64,000 nucleotides of DNA from Flexifilum sp963727545 (GTDB lineage: Bacteria; Chloroflexota; Anaerolineae; Aggregatilineales; Phototrophicaceae). Position numbers and translations under genes: made by a program. Shown piece after piece: positions 52,811 through 61,464 of the stretch. The stretch is from contig CAVSGS010000013.1 of the NCBI GenBank assembly GCA_963727545.1, positions 248,001-312,000 on the forward strand. The letters are read 5' to 3'. Below the pieces are notes generated by a model that had not been told where the DNA came from, did not search any database, and was given only the letters and a program-made list of their open reading frames with translations. Every line of letters begins with the position of its first letter. The stretch's first letter is position 1.

Positions 52811-53959
52811 ATGCCGACGTTCGATCAAGCCGGGGGGGTGAGGGCGGCGCTGCGCGGCGCGCGTTTGATTTCCGCCGAGTTCATGTACAAGCCGCGTCCG
52901 ACCGCCCCGCGCGAGCGCCGCGTCTTCGATTTCGCGCTGGCGTCACGCTTGAGCGAACTCAGCCGTTACGACGCTGCGGCGGTCCTGCTGATTTGCAATG
53001 ACGATCTGACCGTCGCCAGCTTCGCCGATCTGCCGGAAACCTATCCACGTCTGCGCTTCACCGCCGCGATTGCCAATCCGCAACCGCTGCCACGGACTCC
53101 AACCGACTCATACCGCGCGACCCCGGAACGCTGCGGCTGGCGCGATCCGGCGGGTTGGCGGCGCTATGACCTGACCGACCGCTGGGTGCGGATCAGCTTC
53201 GCGTTGGAGGTGGCACGCGAACTCGATGCACCCGGTTATTTGATCATGCCCGCGCACGATGCCGTTTGGGGGCGCGATCTGCTGGCGCGGCTGCTGCGCC
53301 TGAGCGAGCAGCACGCGCGGGACGGACTGCCCGCCGCCGTCAGTCCTTACAGCTACTATCAGCATTCGGCAGTTCCGGACGTGCCGGTCGATCCGCTGAT
53401 CGTCAACGCCGTGAATGCCGCCTTCAACCGCGACTCGCGGCTGCGTTGGCGGCTGCGCTCGGAACACTATCAAGCCTTCTGGGGCAAAATGGGCATGATC
53501 CCGTTCGGGATGTGCGGCGCGCTGCGCGATCGGGTTGAGACGATAGTCTGGGAGGACGATCTCGAAATCGATCGCGCGATTCGCTCCGCGGGTTATGCGG
53601 CGGTCTGTCGCTGGATCAGCAACCCGACGATCTACCGGCAGACGCTGCCGCTGTTCGACCGGGCTGGACTGCAGCGGCTGATCGAGCGGACGCTCCATTA
53701 CTCGCTGTGCATCCCCGGCGATACCAGCATCATCAGCCAGCCGCTCGACCGGTGGGGACGTCTGCGCCGCCGAATCGATCCGCGTTACGCGCGGGCGTTG
53801 GCGCTGAGCGAAGCCGTCACCGCCGAATGCCAAGCCGAGATCGCCGCGCGGCTGGATCGCTGCGGCGCGTCGTGGGTCGATTGGGGGGCATACCGCTACG
53901 TCGCCCGCGTCGGCGATCCGCTGGTTCAGGTCTGGAAGTATGAAGGGGGTATGTTATAA
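52811..53959 (+). CDS. Hypothetical protein, possible glycosyltransferase-like fold
   Basis: The 382-residue protein (from ATG 52811) has no signal peptide. It contains PGYLIMPAHDAVWGRDLL, then FGMCGALRDRVETIVWEDDL and EIDRAIRSAGYAAVCRWISN, which resembles the late part of a GT-A glycosyltransferase with the EDD acidic motif, but other typical blocks are missing. Family assignment is weak. The efp -10 box overlaps its stop codon. Confidence 0.6.
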   Translation: MPTFDQAGGVRAALRGARLISAEFMYKPRPTAPRERRVFDFALASRLSELSRYDAAAVLLICNDDLTVASFADLPETYPRLRFTAAIANPQPLPRTPTDSYRATPERCGWRDPAGWRRYDLTDRWVRISFALEVARELDAPGYLIMPAHDAVWGRDLLARLLRLSEQHARDGLPAAVSPYSYYQHSAVPDVPVDPLIVNAVNAAFNRDSRLRWRLRSEHYQAFWGKMGMIPFGMCGALRDRVETIVWEDDLEIDRAIRSAGYAAVCRWISNPTIYRQTLPLFDRAGLQRLIERTLHYSLCIPGDTSIISQPLDRWGRLRRRIDPRYARALALSEAVTAECQAEIAARLDRCGASWVDWGAYRYVARVGDPLVQVWKYEGGML

Positions 53960-53960
53960 T
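53955..53960 (+). promoter_or_regulatory. -10 box of efp overlapping a stop codon
   Basis: TATAAT at 53955-53960 contains the TAA stop of the previous gene and lies 40 bases before the efp ATG. The -35 region is weak. Confidence 0.55.
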
Positions 53961-53999
53961 CATAATTCTGGAAGTCCGGCGGAATAAAGAAGTGAATTT

Positions 54000-54558
54000 A
54001 TGATCCCAGCAAGTGATATTCGCAGAGGCACAGTCCTCGAAATGGACGGGAATACGTATCGGGTGATCAAAACCGAATACAACAATCCCGGTCGTGGTGC
54101 GGCGTCGGTGCGCGCGCAGTTGATGGACATCGGTACGGGTTCGACCCAGTACCGTGTTTTCTCGGCGGAAGACAGCTTGAATAACCTGTACGTCGAGACG
54201 TTCCCGGTCAAATATCTGTATGGCGACGACGACCTGCTCCACTTCATGAATATGGAAACCTATGACCAGTACGACGTCAATCGCTCGCTGTTTGGCGACG
54301 ACGCGCTGTATCTTCGGGAAGACATGGACTTGCAGTTGAACCTGAACGGGGCGCGCGTGCTCGACTACCAACTGCCGACTACGATGGTCTACTCAGATTG
54401 TCGAGGCGGAAGTCGCGGTTGTCGGCAACACCTCCGGCTCGGTGACCAAGCGGGTCAAGACCGATACCGGGCTGTCGGTGACGGTGCCCAACTTTGTCAA
54501 CGAAGGTGACTCGATCAAGGTAGATACGCGCGACGGTTCTTACGTCGGGCGCGCCTAA
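54000..54558 (+). CDS. efp: Translation elongation factor P, one frame break
   Basis: EF-P rescues ribosomes stalled at polyproline. The N-terminal KOW domain (MIPASDIRRGTVLEMDGN, YNNPGRGAASVRAQL), the middle OB domain and, after removing one T near 54394, the C-terminal OB domain (EAEVAVVGNTSGSVTKRV, VPNFVNEGDSIKVDTRDGSY) make 185 residues, the normal length. The tip residue that is Lys34 in E. coli is Arg here (PGRGAA). Two hairpins follow, the second a terminator. Confidence 0.92.
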
Positions 54559-54612
54559 GACCTCACTCCAAGTCGCCTCGCTCTAGGAGTGAGGACTTTA
54601 AATTCCTCTTTA

Positions 54613-54645
54613 AGCACACGATTTGTTGGATTCGTGTGCTTTTTT
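54613..54645 (+). terminator. Rho-independent terminator of efp
   Basis: AGCACACGA (54613-54621) pairs with TCGTGTGCT (54632-54640), followed by TTTTT. An additional CCTCACTCC/GGAGTGAGG stem precedes it at 54561-54594. Confidence 0.85.
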
Positions 54646-54662
54646 GAGTTGCGCTGCTGGCA

Positions 54663-55226
54663 TCAGTTCAGTTTTTGTCCGGTCTTGATCTTCACGTGCT
54701 TGAATTCGACGTCGACCGGTTGGGCGAAGCGGTTGCCGTTCTCTTTGTCGTGGCGGGAGAAAGTCGGCGGTTCGATGTGGATGCGGAGGGTGTATTCGCC
54801 GTCGCCGGGAACCATCCAGTTGCGCCCATAATGATACAGCCACGGATGCCAGAGGAAGGGCTGTTGGTGGGTGCCGACTTCTTTGCCATTGGCGTCGATC
54901 AGCGTGGCGGTCACCTCGAGCGCGGGGACGAAGCGCCCGTCAGCGCCATCGCGTACTGAGACTTCGACGTGCGCGTTTTCCTGCCCCGGATTCTCCCACT
55001 GGAGTTTGCCGTCCCGCATTTTCCACATGCCTTCGGCGTTCTCGACCGCGTAGCCGACACGATACTCACCGGCGGCGACTTCTTCGCCATGCGCTTCTTG
55101 GTTCGTCATATACTCCAGCGTCTTGCCGAGCGCTGCGCCCTGTTCTTTGGCGAACTGTAGCTGCTCCTGTGTCGATTCCTTGCTCGACTGCATCGGTGGC
55201 GTTTTCGCTTGAGTTGTTTGTGTCAT
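54663..55226 (-). CDS. P19/Tp34-like metal-binding protein, apparently cytosolic
   Basis: Residues about 85-187 read like the P19/Tp34 iron-transport fold (AHVEVSVRDGADGRFVPALE, HPWLYHYGRNWMVPGDGEYT, RIHIEPPTFSRHDKENGNRF, PVDVEFKHV). Known members are periplasmic and work with FTR1-type uptake. Here the N terminus (MTQTTQAKTPPMQSSKESTQ) is hydrophilic with no signal peptide or anchor, suggesting a cytosolic relative. Histidines fit a metal site. No transporter gene lies nearby. Confidence 0.6.
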   Translation of the reverse strand: MTQTTQAKTPPMQSSKESTQEQLQFAKEQGAALGKTLEYMTNQEAHGEEVAAGEYRVGYAVENAEGMWKMRDGKLQWENPGQENAHVEVSVRDGADGRFVPALEVTATLIDANGKEVGTHQQPFLWHPWLYHYGRNWMVPGDGEYTLRIHIEPPTFSRHDKENGNRFAQPVDVEFKHVKIKTGQKLN

Positions 55227-55437
55227 GGGATTACCTCGCGAATATTACTTTCTATATAACTATAGCTCGGTTGCCCTGCTTTGTAACCCGATTTTCATAC
55301 TTTGCTCACCTATGCGGATCGTGGTCAGCGCCGGAGTGGGCGGGCAGCTCGCGGGGTCATACACCTTGTTCGCGGCGGACGGCTCGATGTGCGCGAAGCA
55401 GTTGGACTACGCGCCGTAGTGGTCATTTGAGCTTCAC

Positions 55438-55470
55438 CCCGCTCCGGTAAGGAAACTGCCGGAGTCGGGG
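55438..55470 (-). terminator. Hairpin downstream of the OsmC gene
   Basis: CCCGCTCCGG and CCGGAGTCGGG form a stem across 55438-55470. It follows the OsmC stop on the minus strand but lacks a T-run. Confidence 0.45.
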
Positions 55471-55482
55471 TCATCGCAGCAG

Positions 55483-56001
55483 TTAATCGTCGCTGACAAT
55501 GCGGCTGCTGACGGCGATTTCCGGTGGCTGGCGCAGTGTTTGGAAGACGACGCAGTAGCGCTCGGTTAGGCGAATCAGCGTGCCGATTTGTTCCTCGCTG
55601 GCATCCGTGTCAAGATCGAAGGCGAGGCGGATCGCCTGAAAGCCGACCGGCGCTTCCTTAGAGACGCCGAGCGTCCCGCGAAAGTCGAGGTCACCTTCGG
55701 CACGGATCACGGTATCTTCACCCAGATCGATACCGATCGCGGTGGCGACGGCGCGCAGCGTCACCCCGGCGCAGGCGACCAGCGCTTCGAGCAGCATGTC
55801 TCCGGAACAGACGCTTAGTCCATCGCCCGCCGCCGCCGGATGCAGCCCCGCCTCGATCAGGGCGCGTCCGGTTTCGACTTTACAGGTGACGCCTTCGCCG
55901 ATGTGCCCCTGTGCGCTCAGGGTGACGAGGGCGGCTTCGGGATGCTCCCGGTAACGTGCTTTGAGCGGTGCTTGCTGGGAACGTAGTTGATCAGCATTCA
56001 T
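55483..56001 (-). CDS. OsmC-family protein
   Basis: The 172-residue protein has the two OsmC/Ohr cysteines: SVCSGDMLLEALVACAG and LTERYCVVFQTLRQP. This family reduces organic hydroperoxides through these thiols. The N-terminal substrate-side part differs from Ohr, so it is OsmC-like rather than Ohr. GGAG precedes the ATG. Monocistronic. Confidence 0.9.
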   Translation of the reverse strand: MNADQLRSQQAPLKARYREHPEAALVTLSAQGHIGEGVTCKVETGRALIEAGLHPAAAGDGLSVCSGDMLLEALVACAGVTLRAVATAIGIDLGEDTVIRAEGDLDFRGTLGVSKEAPVGFQAIRLAFDLDTDASEEQIGTLIRLTERYCVVFQTLRQPPEIAVSSRIVSDD

Positions 56002-56365
56002 GGATCACAACTCCGTAAACTCAGTTTCGGAAAGTGGAGTTAGGCTCAGGGTGGTAGCGCTAAAGTCCTGCCCTGATCCCAATTGCGGCGGAGGGTTGAG
56101 CGGCTCATCATTATTGTATGTTGTTTTGACATTTTTTATGACAGCGCCGTTCGATCGAGTTTGTTTTTGGCAATCTTCGCCGGAAAAACTTGTGCAGGAT
56201 GGACTTTCAAGCTGAATGCGAGCCGCACGATAGGCGAAAATCTCCCTGACTTGGTGCATTGTGCCAATCAATAACTTTATTCTTTAGCACAAACTCACAT
56301 AATCTTCCGCGCCAATTTCCCTAGACTTGGAATGCTGATATCCGTAATCACCGATGAAGGAAGCT
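56002..56365. other. Gene-free interval, 364 bases
   Basis: Divergent control region between the OsmC gene and glnA. It is AT-rich with a TTGACA at 56127-56132 and the near-palindrome TTGGTGCATTGTGCCAA near 56250, a possible operator for glnA, but no clear pair of promoter boxes was found. Confidence 0.5.
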
Positions 56366-57784
56366 ATGACCACTCAACTGCGGGACTTCTTGGAAATTCC
56401 CTACGCTGAACTTGAGGAACTTAATCTCGAACAGAAGGCAAAGCGCATCAATCGCACGCCGATGGATACGCTGCGCGAAGAAAAGCTGCGCTATCTCACT
56501 GACGAGAAGCGTATCAAGGCGGTCACGGTTTGCTTTAGCAACCTTGAGGGTCGGCTGCACATGCTCGATTACGACAAGAAGTTCTTGTTGAAATCGGCGG
56601 ATAACCTGACCTTCGACGGATCGTCGGTACGCGGCTTCACGCAGCAGTTTGAATCCGACCTCCGCTTGGCGATCGACTGGGGCGCGTTCTACTGGCTGCC
56701 CTCGGACGTCTTCGGACCGGGCAAGGTGCTGGTCTTTGGTGAAGTCCTCCAGCGTGACGGCACGCCGTATCCTGCCGACATGCGCTCGATGTTGAAGCAG
56801 TACACCACTGAGCAGTTTGAGCAGAACGGTTATACCTTCAACCTCTCCAACGAGATTGAGGGTTTCGTCTTCCAAGGCAAACATGCCGAGCAGAATTACG
56901 TCACTACGGGTGAGTTTATCCCGGTGGCGAACGGCGGCTACTATCACTCGCTGCCGGGGGATGCGCTGCGGTCGTTCATCGATACGGCGGCAGAAGTCCA
57001 GCGGGCGATGGGTTTTGCCAACGAAAAGGATCACCCGGAAGTGGCGCCGTCGCAGTTTGAGATGAACTACGGTCACGCGCCGGCGGTGGTCGCTGCTGAC
57101 CAAGTTCAGCTTTATAAGCTGATCGCCCGTCAAGTGGCGCGCCAGCTGGACATGACTGCCAGCTTCCTGCCCAAGCCGATCACCGGCGTCAACGGCAGCG
57201 GGATGCACACCAATATGTCGATCACCAAAGGCGACACCAACTTGTTCTTCCAAGCTGACGGTAAGGATGGGATTTCGAAATTCGCATGGGACTATGTCCA
57301 GCGCGTTTTGAGCTACGGGCGTGACCTGTGCCTGATCCTGAATCCCAGCGTCAACGCTTATCGCCGGCTCGACCCGCACTTCGAAGCGCCGAACCAGATC
57401 AAGGCGTCGGCGATCGATCGCGGCAGCATGGTTCGTATTCCGATTGGTAACTCGAAGTCGGCACGCACCGAAGTCCGCTCGATTGCGCCGGATGCCAACC
57501 CCTATCTGGCGATTTATGCGTTGTTCAAGAGCGGTCTGGAAGGCACCATCAGCCCGGTTGCGCCGGATGCGATTCTGCCGGACAACATCTACGACGCGAT
57601 TGACGATTTTGAGGCGAGCGCGCACATCAAGGCGCTGCTTGGCGCTGATGTCGCCGAGAAGTACGCCGAACTCAAGCGCATGGCGGCGGATCGCAGCCCG
57701 CGCCTGCTCGGCACGCTGATCAAGGCGTCCGAGATTCAATTCCACCACGAAGTCCAGAACCAGCAGCTCTGGAACCAGTTCTAA
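56366..57784 (+). CDS. glnA: Glutamine synthetase
   Basis: The 472-residue enzyme makes glutamine from glutamate, ammonia and ATP. Characteristic blocks are FDGSSVRGFT, EVAPSQFEMNY (metal site), and VNGSGMHTNMS. It resembles the type I enzymes of GlnA length. ATG 56366 is preferred over 56354 because AAGGA lies 4-5 bases before it. With GDH and P5C dehydrogenase it closes the local glutamate group; control may sit in the 360-base leader. Confidence 0.94.
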   Translation: MTTQLRDFLEIPYAELEELNLEQKAKRINRTPMDTLREEKLRYLTDEKRIKAVTVCFSNLEGRLHMLDYDKKFLLKSADNLTFDGSSVRGFTQQFESDLRLAIDWGAFYWLPSDVFGPGKVLVFGEVLQRDGTPYPADMRSMLKQYTTEQFEQNGYTFNLSNEIEGFVFQGKHAEQNYVTTGEFIPVANGGYYHSLPGDALRSFIDTAAEVQRAMGFANEKDHPEVAPSQFEMNYGHAPAVVAADQVQLYKLIARQVARQLDMTASFLPKPITGVNGSGMHTNMSITKGDTNLFFQADGKDGISKFAWDYVQRVLSYGRDLCLILNPSVNAYRRLDPHFEAPNQIKASAIDRGSMVRIPIGNSKSARTEVRSIAPDANPYLAIYALFKSGLEGTISPVAPDAILPDNIYDAIDDFEASAHIKALLGADVAEKYAELKRMAADRSPRLLGTLIKASEIQFHHEVQNQQLWNQF

Positions 57785-57841
57785 GGCAGTCGTGGTAAGA
57801 CTAGATCGTCCCCAGACGACGGTCAATCTAGCCAAACAAGA

Positions 57842-57875
57842 AGCGAGCCGCAGCTTACACTGCGACTCGCTTTTG
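57842..57875 (+). terminator. Rho-independent terminator of glnA
   Basis: AGCGAGCCGCAG pairs with CTGCGACTCGCT across a short loop, followed by TTTT. Confidence 0.85.
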
Positions 57876-57913
57876 ATCAGGGCAGGTTCACCCTTCGTCC
57901 AATCCGGTTCTGA

Positions 57914-60133
57914 CTAGACGCCCGAATGCCCGCTGGCAGTTGGCTGGGAGGTTACGAACGAGGGTTGAACGTCGGGCGCGCCGACGTTGAAATGCAGCCA
58001 CTGACCGGATGCGGCGTGACCGGGAACACCACAGGCAAACGCGTACTCGCCCTGCGTCGCCGCCGTGAACGAGAACTGCGCCGTATTGCCGGGGATGACG
58101 CCGTTATGCGGATTCGCGATTTCGGCACCGTCAAAAACGGTGTCATTGATGGTTGTCTGGCTCAGCACGTCGGTGGCTACGATCATCGCGCTGTGCGGCA
58201 GTAAGCCCTGATTCGAGAAATCGACCTGTACCGTCCAGCCTTCAGGAACCGTGATCGTCGCGCCGCCGTGATCGCGCCCGTTGAAGTTCATGCCGCCGTT
58301 CGCGTCGGTCATTCCGGCGATGATTTGCAGCGTGACCGTCTGGTTCGCTTGATCGACTGACAGGTATTGGCTCATCGGGTCAGAGGACTGCGCCTCGGCG
58401 GTTGCTTGAGGGGTTGTCTCCGGTGTCGCCTCCGGTGTCGCCGCCATATTCATGTCGACCGTTGCTGCCGGTGTTGCTGCTGCGTCGGCACTCGGCGTTG
58501 CGGTCGCCATCGGCGCTGCCGCTGCATCAGAACTTGGCGCTGCGGTCGTTTCAGGAGTTGCTGGCGGCGGCGTGATCGCCGCGCCGGTCGCGCCCAAACG
58601 CAAGGCGATCAACTGCGGGGCTTGTCCCACGCCGGCGGGGAGCAGAATAGTGTCATCGACGATTGCCGGGAAGCCGTTCGTACCGGAAGGCGACTTCCAG
58701 CTCCAGACTTGATCGCCGGTTGCTCGATCAAAGGCGTAGAGCGTGCCGTCATAGGTCGAGGTGAAGACGAGGTCGTTGGCAACCGTCGCCGCGCCGTAAT
58801 CGGGCGAGTCGAAGGTGTTGCTCCACAAGATCGCGCCGGTGTTGGCGTCAATCGCCAGCAGTTGACCGGTCACCGGATACTTCTCGTTCGAAGTGCCGAT
58901 GGCGGTCGACGTGTAGTAAGTCGGTTGGTTCAGCAGCGGCACGTAGATCGTGCCGTCGGCGTAAGCCATCGGCGTCTCGACGCCGCCCAAGTCACCGGGG
59001 AGCACCCGGATGGTCTTGCCGTCGGGGATTCCCAGAACGTGATCGTTCTCGTGCTGACCAACGTCAGTTGACCAGAGCAGCGCACCGGTATCCTGATCCA
59101 TCGCGTAGACCGTGCCGAGCTTACCGGACGTGAACACGGCATTGTGCTGCGTGCCGTCGATCGTCACCGGGGCGAGGATCGGCGAGAGCTGCAAGTCGAG
59201 GTCGAACAGGTCGTGCGGCTTGACCTGTGTGTACCAGCTTAATTCGCCGGTATCACCGCTCAGCGCCAGCAGTGAGTTCGAATAGAGGTTCGGACCGGGG
59301 CGGCTGGAGCCGTTCGGGAAGTCGGTCGTACCGGGCCACGGTGCCGGGTTTGCCGACGACCAATAGGTCATGCCGGTGCTGGTGTCGATGGCTGGCGGAT
59401 ACCATGAGCCGCCGCCGCTGTTGACATCCTGATTCCCCCAAATGTTGTCACCCTTGACGGTATTGAACGACCAGACAATTTCGCCCGTCTGTTGGTTGAG
59501 GGCAAAAACCTTGCCCTGACCGTTGCCGGAGTAGAAATTGCTCACCCCGACGCCCGGCACGCTGGCGACGTAGACTATGTCGTTATAAGGCGTCGGCTGG
59601 ATGTCGAGTCCTTCACTGTCGGTCAGCGGGAGGTCTTGCGTCCACAGTTCTTTACCCGTGCTCGCGTCGAGCGCCGCAACCGTCTTCTCACCATCGAGCG
59701 CGAAGACCTTGCCCCACGCCACCGCGACACCGTTCGGACCGATGTTCTCACTGGCGTAATCGTGGTCCCAAATGACCGAACCATCACTCAGATTCAGCGC
59801 GTAGATGTGGCTGGTCAGGGTCTCGAAATAGACCACACCGTTTTCGACAATCGGGTTGGTCGCCAAGGCGCCGAACGACGACACGTCCGGGATCGGGAAC
59901 GCCCACGCGACACCCAACTGGTTGACATTACTCGAATCAATTTGCGCGGCAGTCGTGTTGCGGGTGTTGGCGTAGTCGAAATTCGCCAGCGCCCACTGCT
60001 GAGCATTCTTGCTGACTTCCGGGGGAATCGCGTTCGTTCCCGAATCCTGTCCGAAGACGACCGACACCGACCCCAACAGCAAGAGGAGGACGGCAAGTAA
60101 GCGGTACCTCATAAGAGTGCGTTGTAACATCAT
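57914..60133 (-). CDS. PQQ-dehydrogenase-type propeller fused to a sulfocyanin-like cupredoxin
   Basis: One 739-residue exported protein: signal peptide to about residue 28 (LLAVLLLLLGSVSVVFG), an eight-bladed quinoprotein propeller (repeats such as YALNLSDGSVIWDHDY, AMDQDTGALLWSTDVG, YAFDRATGDQVWSW; about residues 35-515), an Ala/Thr/Pro linker to about 580, then a small blue-copper domain with LLPHSAMIV and FACGVPGHAASGQW. Copper ligands would be the His in PHS, Cys701 and His706. The axial position, Met in sulfocyanins, is Gln711, as in stellacyanin. Electrons from alcohol-type oxidation could leave through the attached copper domain. GGAG precedes the ATG. Confidence 0.82.
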   Translation of the reverse strand: MMLQRTLMRYRLLAVLLLLLGSVSVVFGQDSGTNAIPPEVSKNAQQWALANFDYANTRNTTAAQIDSSNVNQLGVAWAFPIPDVSSFGALATNPIVENGVVYFETLTSHIYALNLSDGSVIWDHDYASENIGPNGVAVAWGKVFALDGEKTVAALDASTGKELWTQDLPLTDSEGLDIQPTPYNDIVYVASVPGVGVSNFYSGNGQGKVFALNQQTGEIVWSFNTVKGDNIWGNQDVNSGGGSWYPPAIDTSTGMTYWSSANPAPWPGTTDFPNGSSRPGPNLYSNSLLALSGDTGELSWYTQVKPHDLFDLDLQLSPILAPVTIDGTQHNAVFTSGKLGTVYAMDQDTGALLWSTDVGQHENDHVLGIPDGKTIRVLPGDLGGVETPMAYADGTIYVPLLNQPTYYTSTAIGTSNEKYPVTGQLLAIDANTGAILWSNTFDSPDYGAATVANDLVFTSTYDGTLYAFDRATGDQVWSWKSPSGTNGFPAIVDDTILLPAGVGQAPQLIALRLGATGAAITPPPATPETTAAPSSDAAAAPMATATPSADAAATPAATVDMNMAATPEATPETTPQATAEAQSSDPMSQYLSVDQANQTVTLQIIAGMTDANGGMNFNGRDHGGATITVPEGWTVQVDFSNQGLLPHSAMIVATDVLSQTTINDTVFDGAEIANPHNGVIPGNTAQFSFTAATQGEYAFACGVPGHAASGQWLHFNVGAPDVQPSFVTSQPTASGHSGV

Positions 60134-60601
60134 TTGCTCCTATAGCTAATTCGTCAGATAGCGCCACCGATAGACTGGTTGCCAAATGCGAATCTCAAAG
60201 TCAAGCCCGTCACCTAAGCGGGGTGGGCTAATTTGGTTACGACGAAGCGCGGAAGGGGATCAAAGCTTCAGACGAGCAAGATCGGCGATCGAGGGCACTT
60301 CAAGGAGCCAAAGCTGAGGTTGTAAATATTTGGCACAACATAACGTTATATCAAATTTAATTATAATGCTAGAGGCTGAGCGAATAATTCATCAATTTCT
60401 CACAAGTTTTAGCGAGTTCGCTCGTACTGACCGGCTGATCCGTGCCACGCCCAGCGCGTGAAATAGGGGGCAGAAAGCCAAGGCGAGATTTCCGCCGGAT
60501 TCCGCCGAGGCTGGCGTAGCGATACCTTGGGCAAAAAAAGACAGCGCCGCGGCGCTGTCTAAATCGTTCAAAACCCAGATTGTCGAAAATCGCAGGATTG
60601 C
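60134..60601. other. Gene-free interval, 468 bases
   Basis: It contains a stem AGCCCGTCACC/GGGGTGGGCT near 60207-60231, an AT-rich stretch with ATAACGTTAT near 60336 that may hold the quinoprotein promoter, and the aldolase terminator (60533-60560). Nothing coding is supported. Confidence 0.55.
60533..60560 (-). terminator. Terminator of the RraA-like gene
   Basis: On the minus strand AGACAGCGCC and GGCGCTGTCT form a perfect palindromic stem followed by TTTTTTT (60533-60539). Confidence 0.88.
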
Positions 60602-61302
60602 TTAGGCGCGTCCCCACTTCTTGTACGAATCTTCGAACGACATGCCCGCCGCCATGTCTTCGCGCATCCCTTGTTCTTCGTATTCGATTTTTTCGGCGGC
60701 AACCAGCGCTTCCATCGCAATCGCCTGCGGGACGACAGATCACGCCGTCCATACCGCCGACGATCCAGTCGCCGGGTTTGACGCGGACGCGGCTGGTCAG
60801 CGTACCGGGCATGCCGATGTTGACGTTGATGTCGGCGATGCGCCAGCGCTGTGACGACTCGATCGGCGACGTCCCGCGCGCGATCGGCGTGTAGTTGGGG
60901 ATGACTTCCAGACCGCGCCAGTCGCGGATGAACGAGTTCGAGCACGATCCCGCGCGCGCCGTGCTGCTGGAGCGCCCAACTGGTCATCTCGCCGAACTTG
61001 CCGGCGTGCTGCTCGCCACCGCACTCGACGATCACGACGCTGCCGGGGTAGACCGTGTCGATCAACTGCTGGAAGTAGTTGCCGCCCCATTCGTCGCCCT
61101 CACCGCGCGGCACGGGATACGCGCTGCCCTGCACGGTGATCGCTTGCCCGGCGAGGTGGGTATGCGGGAACAGCGGGCGAATGCCGAGATCGAGGCATTG
61201 GTTGCCGTAACCCATGTGATCGAGGGTATCGTAAAGGTTGGCGACGCGGACTTTGTTCCAGCGTTCCTGTAGTTCAACGACCGAAGGTTGGTTTTCAGAC
61301 AT
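60602..61302 (-). CDS. RraA-like / HMG-type aldolase family protein, two frame breaks
   Basis: Starting at ATG 61302 (MSENQPSVVELQERWNKVRV), the protein shifts near 60939 into SFIRDWRGLEVIPNYTPIAR and near 60725 into AIAMEALVAAEKIEYEEQGM, ending with SYKKWGRA at 60602; about 232 residues. Blocks match the RraA/4-hydroxy-4-methyl-2-oxoglutarate aldolase family, including the Arg-Asp pair of IRDW. It shares orientation and spacing with the enolase-superfamily and ABC permease genes, so it may cleave a sugar-acid product. AGGAAAAATAACC precedes the ATG. Confidence 0.8.
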
Positions 61303-61348
61303 GGTTATTTTTCCTAAATTTGAAGTAGTCATCTCGAATTATCGAATA

Positions 61349-61372
61349 GGGCGCAGCACGCTGCGCCCCTAC
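61349..61372. repeat. GGGCGCAGCACGCTGCGCCC palindrome
   Basis: GGGGC-type family copy ending CCCCTAC, upstream of the RraA-like gene. Confidence 0.65.
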
Positions 61373-61375
61373 AAA

Positions 61376-61456
61376 CCTCACCCCCTACCCCCTCTCCATG
61401 CAATGGAGAGGGGGAACATCCAGCCGCGCTGGGCGGAAGTGATGCGGGGGTGAGGT
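61376..61456. repeat. CCTCACCCCCTACCCCCTC/CTCTCC repeat with closing inverted end
   Basis: CCTCACCCCCTACCCCCTCTCC and GGAGAGGGGGAAC are followed by GGGGGTGAGG at 61446-61455, so the ends of this copy are themselves inverted (CCTCACCCCC versus GGGGGTGAGG). Confidence 0.7.
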
Positions 61457-61464
61457 TGGTTTTG

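Noticed and set aside
55225..55419. 64-codon frame beside the P19-like gene
   Set aside because: Divergent control region; starts without a ribosome site and shows no conserved motif, though the last part (RIVVSAGVGGQLAGS) reads fluently. Insufficient support.
56127..56160. TTGACA promoter for glnA
   Set aside because: No -10 box lies 16-18 bases downstream and it is over 200 bases from the start.
5966..61302. Programmed +1 frameshifting as cause of the frame breaks
   Set aside because: Codons at the breaks share no slippery motif, no rare codon and no adjacent stop, and some lie in homopolymers.
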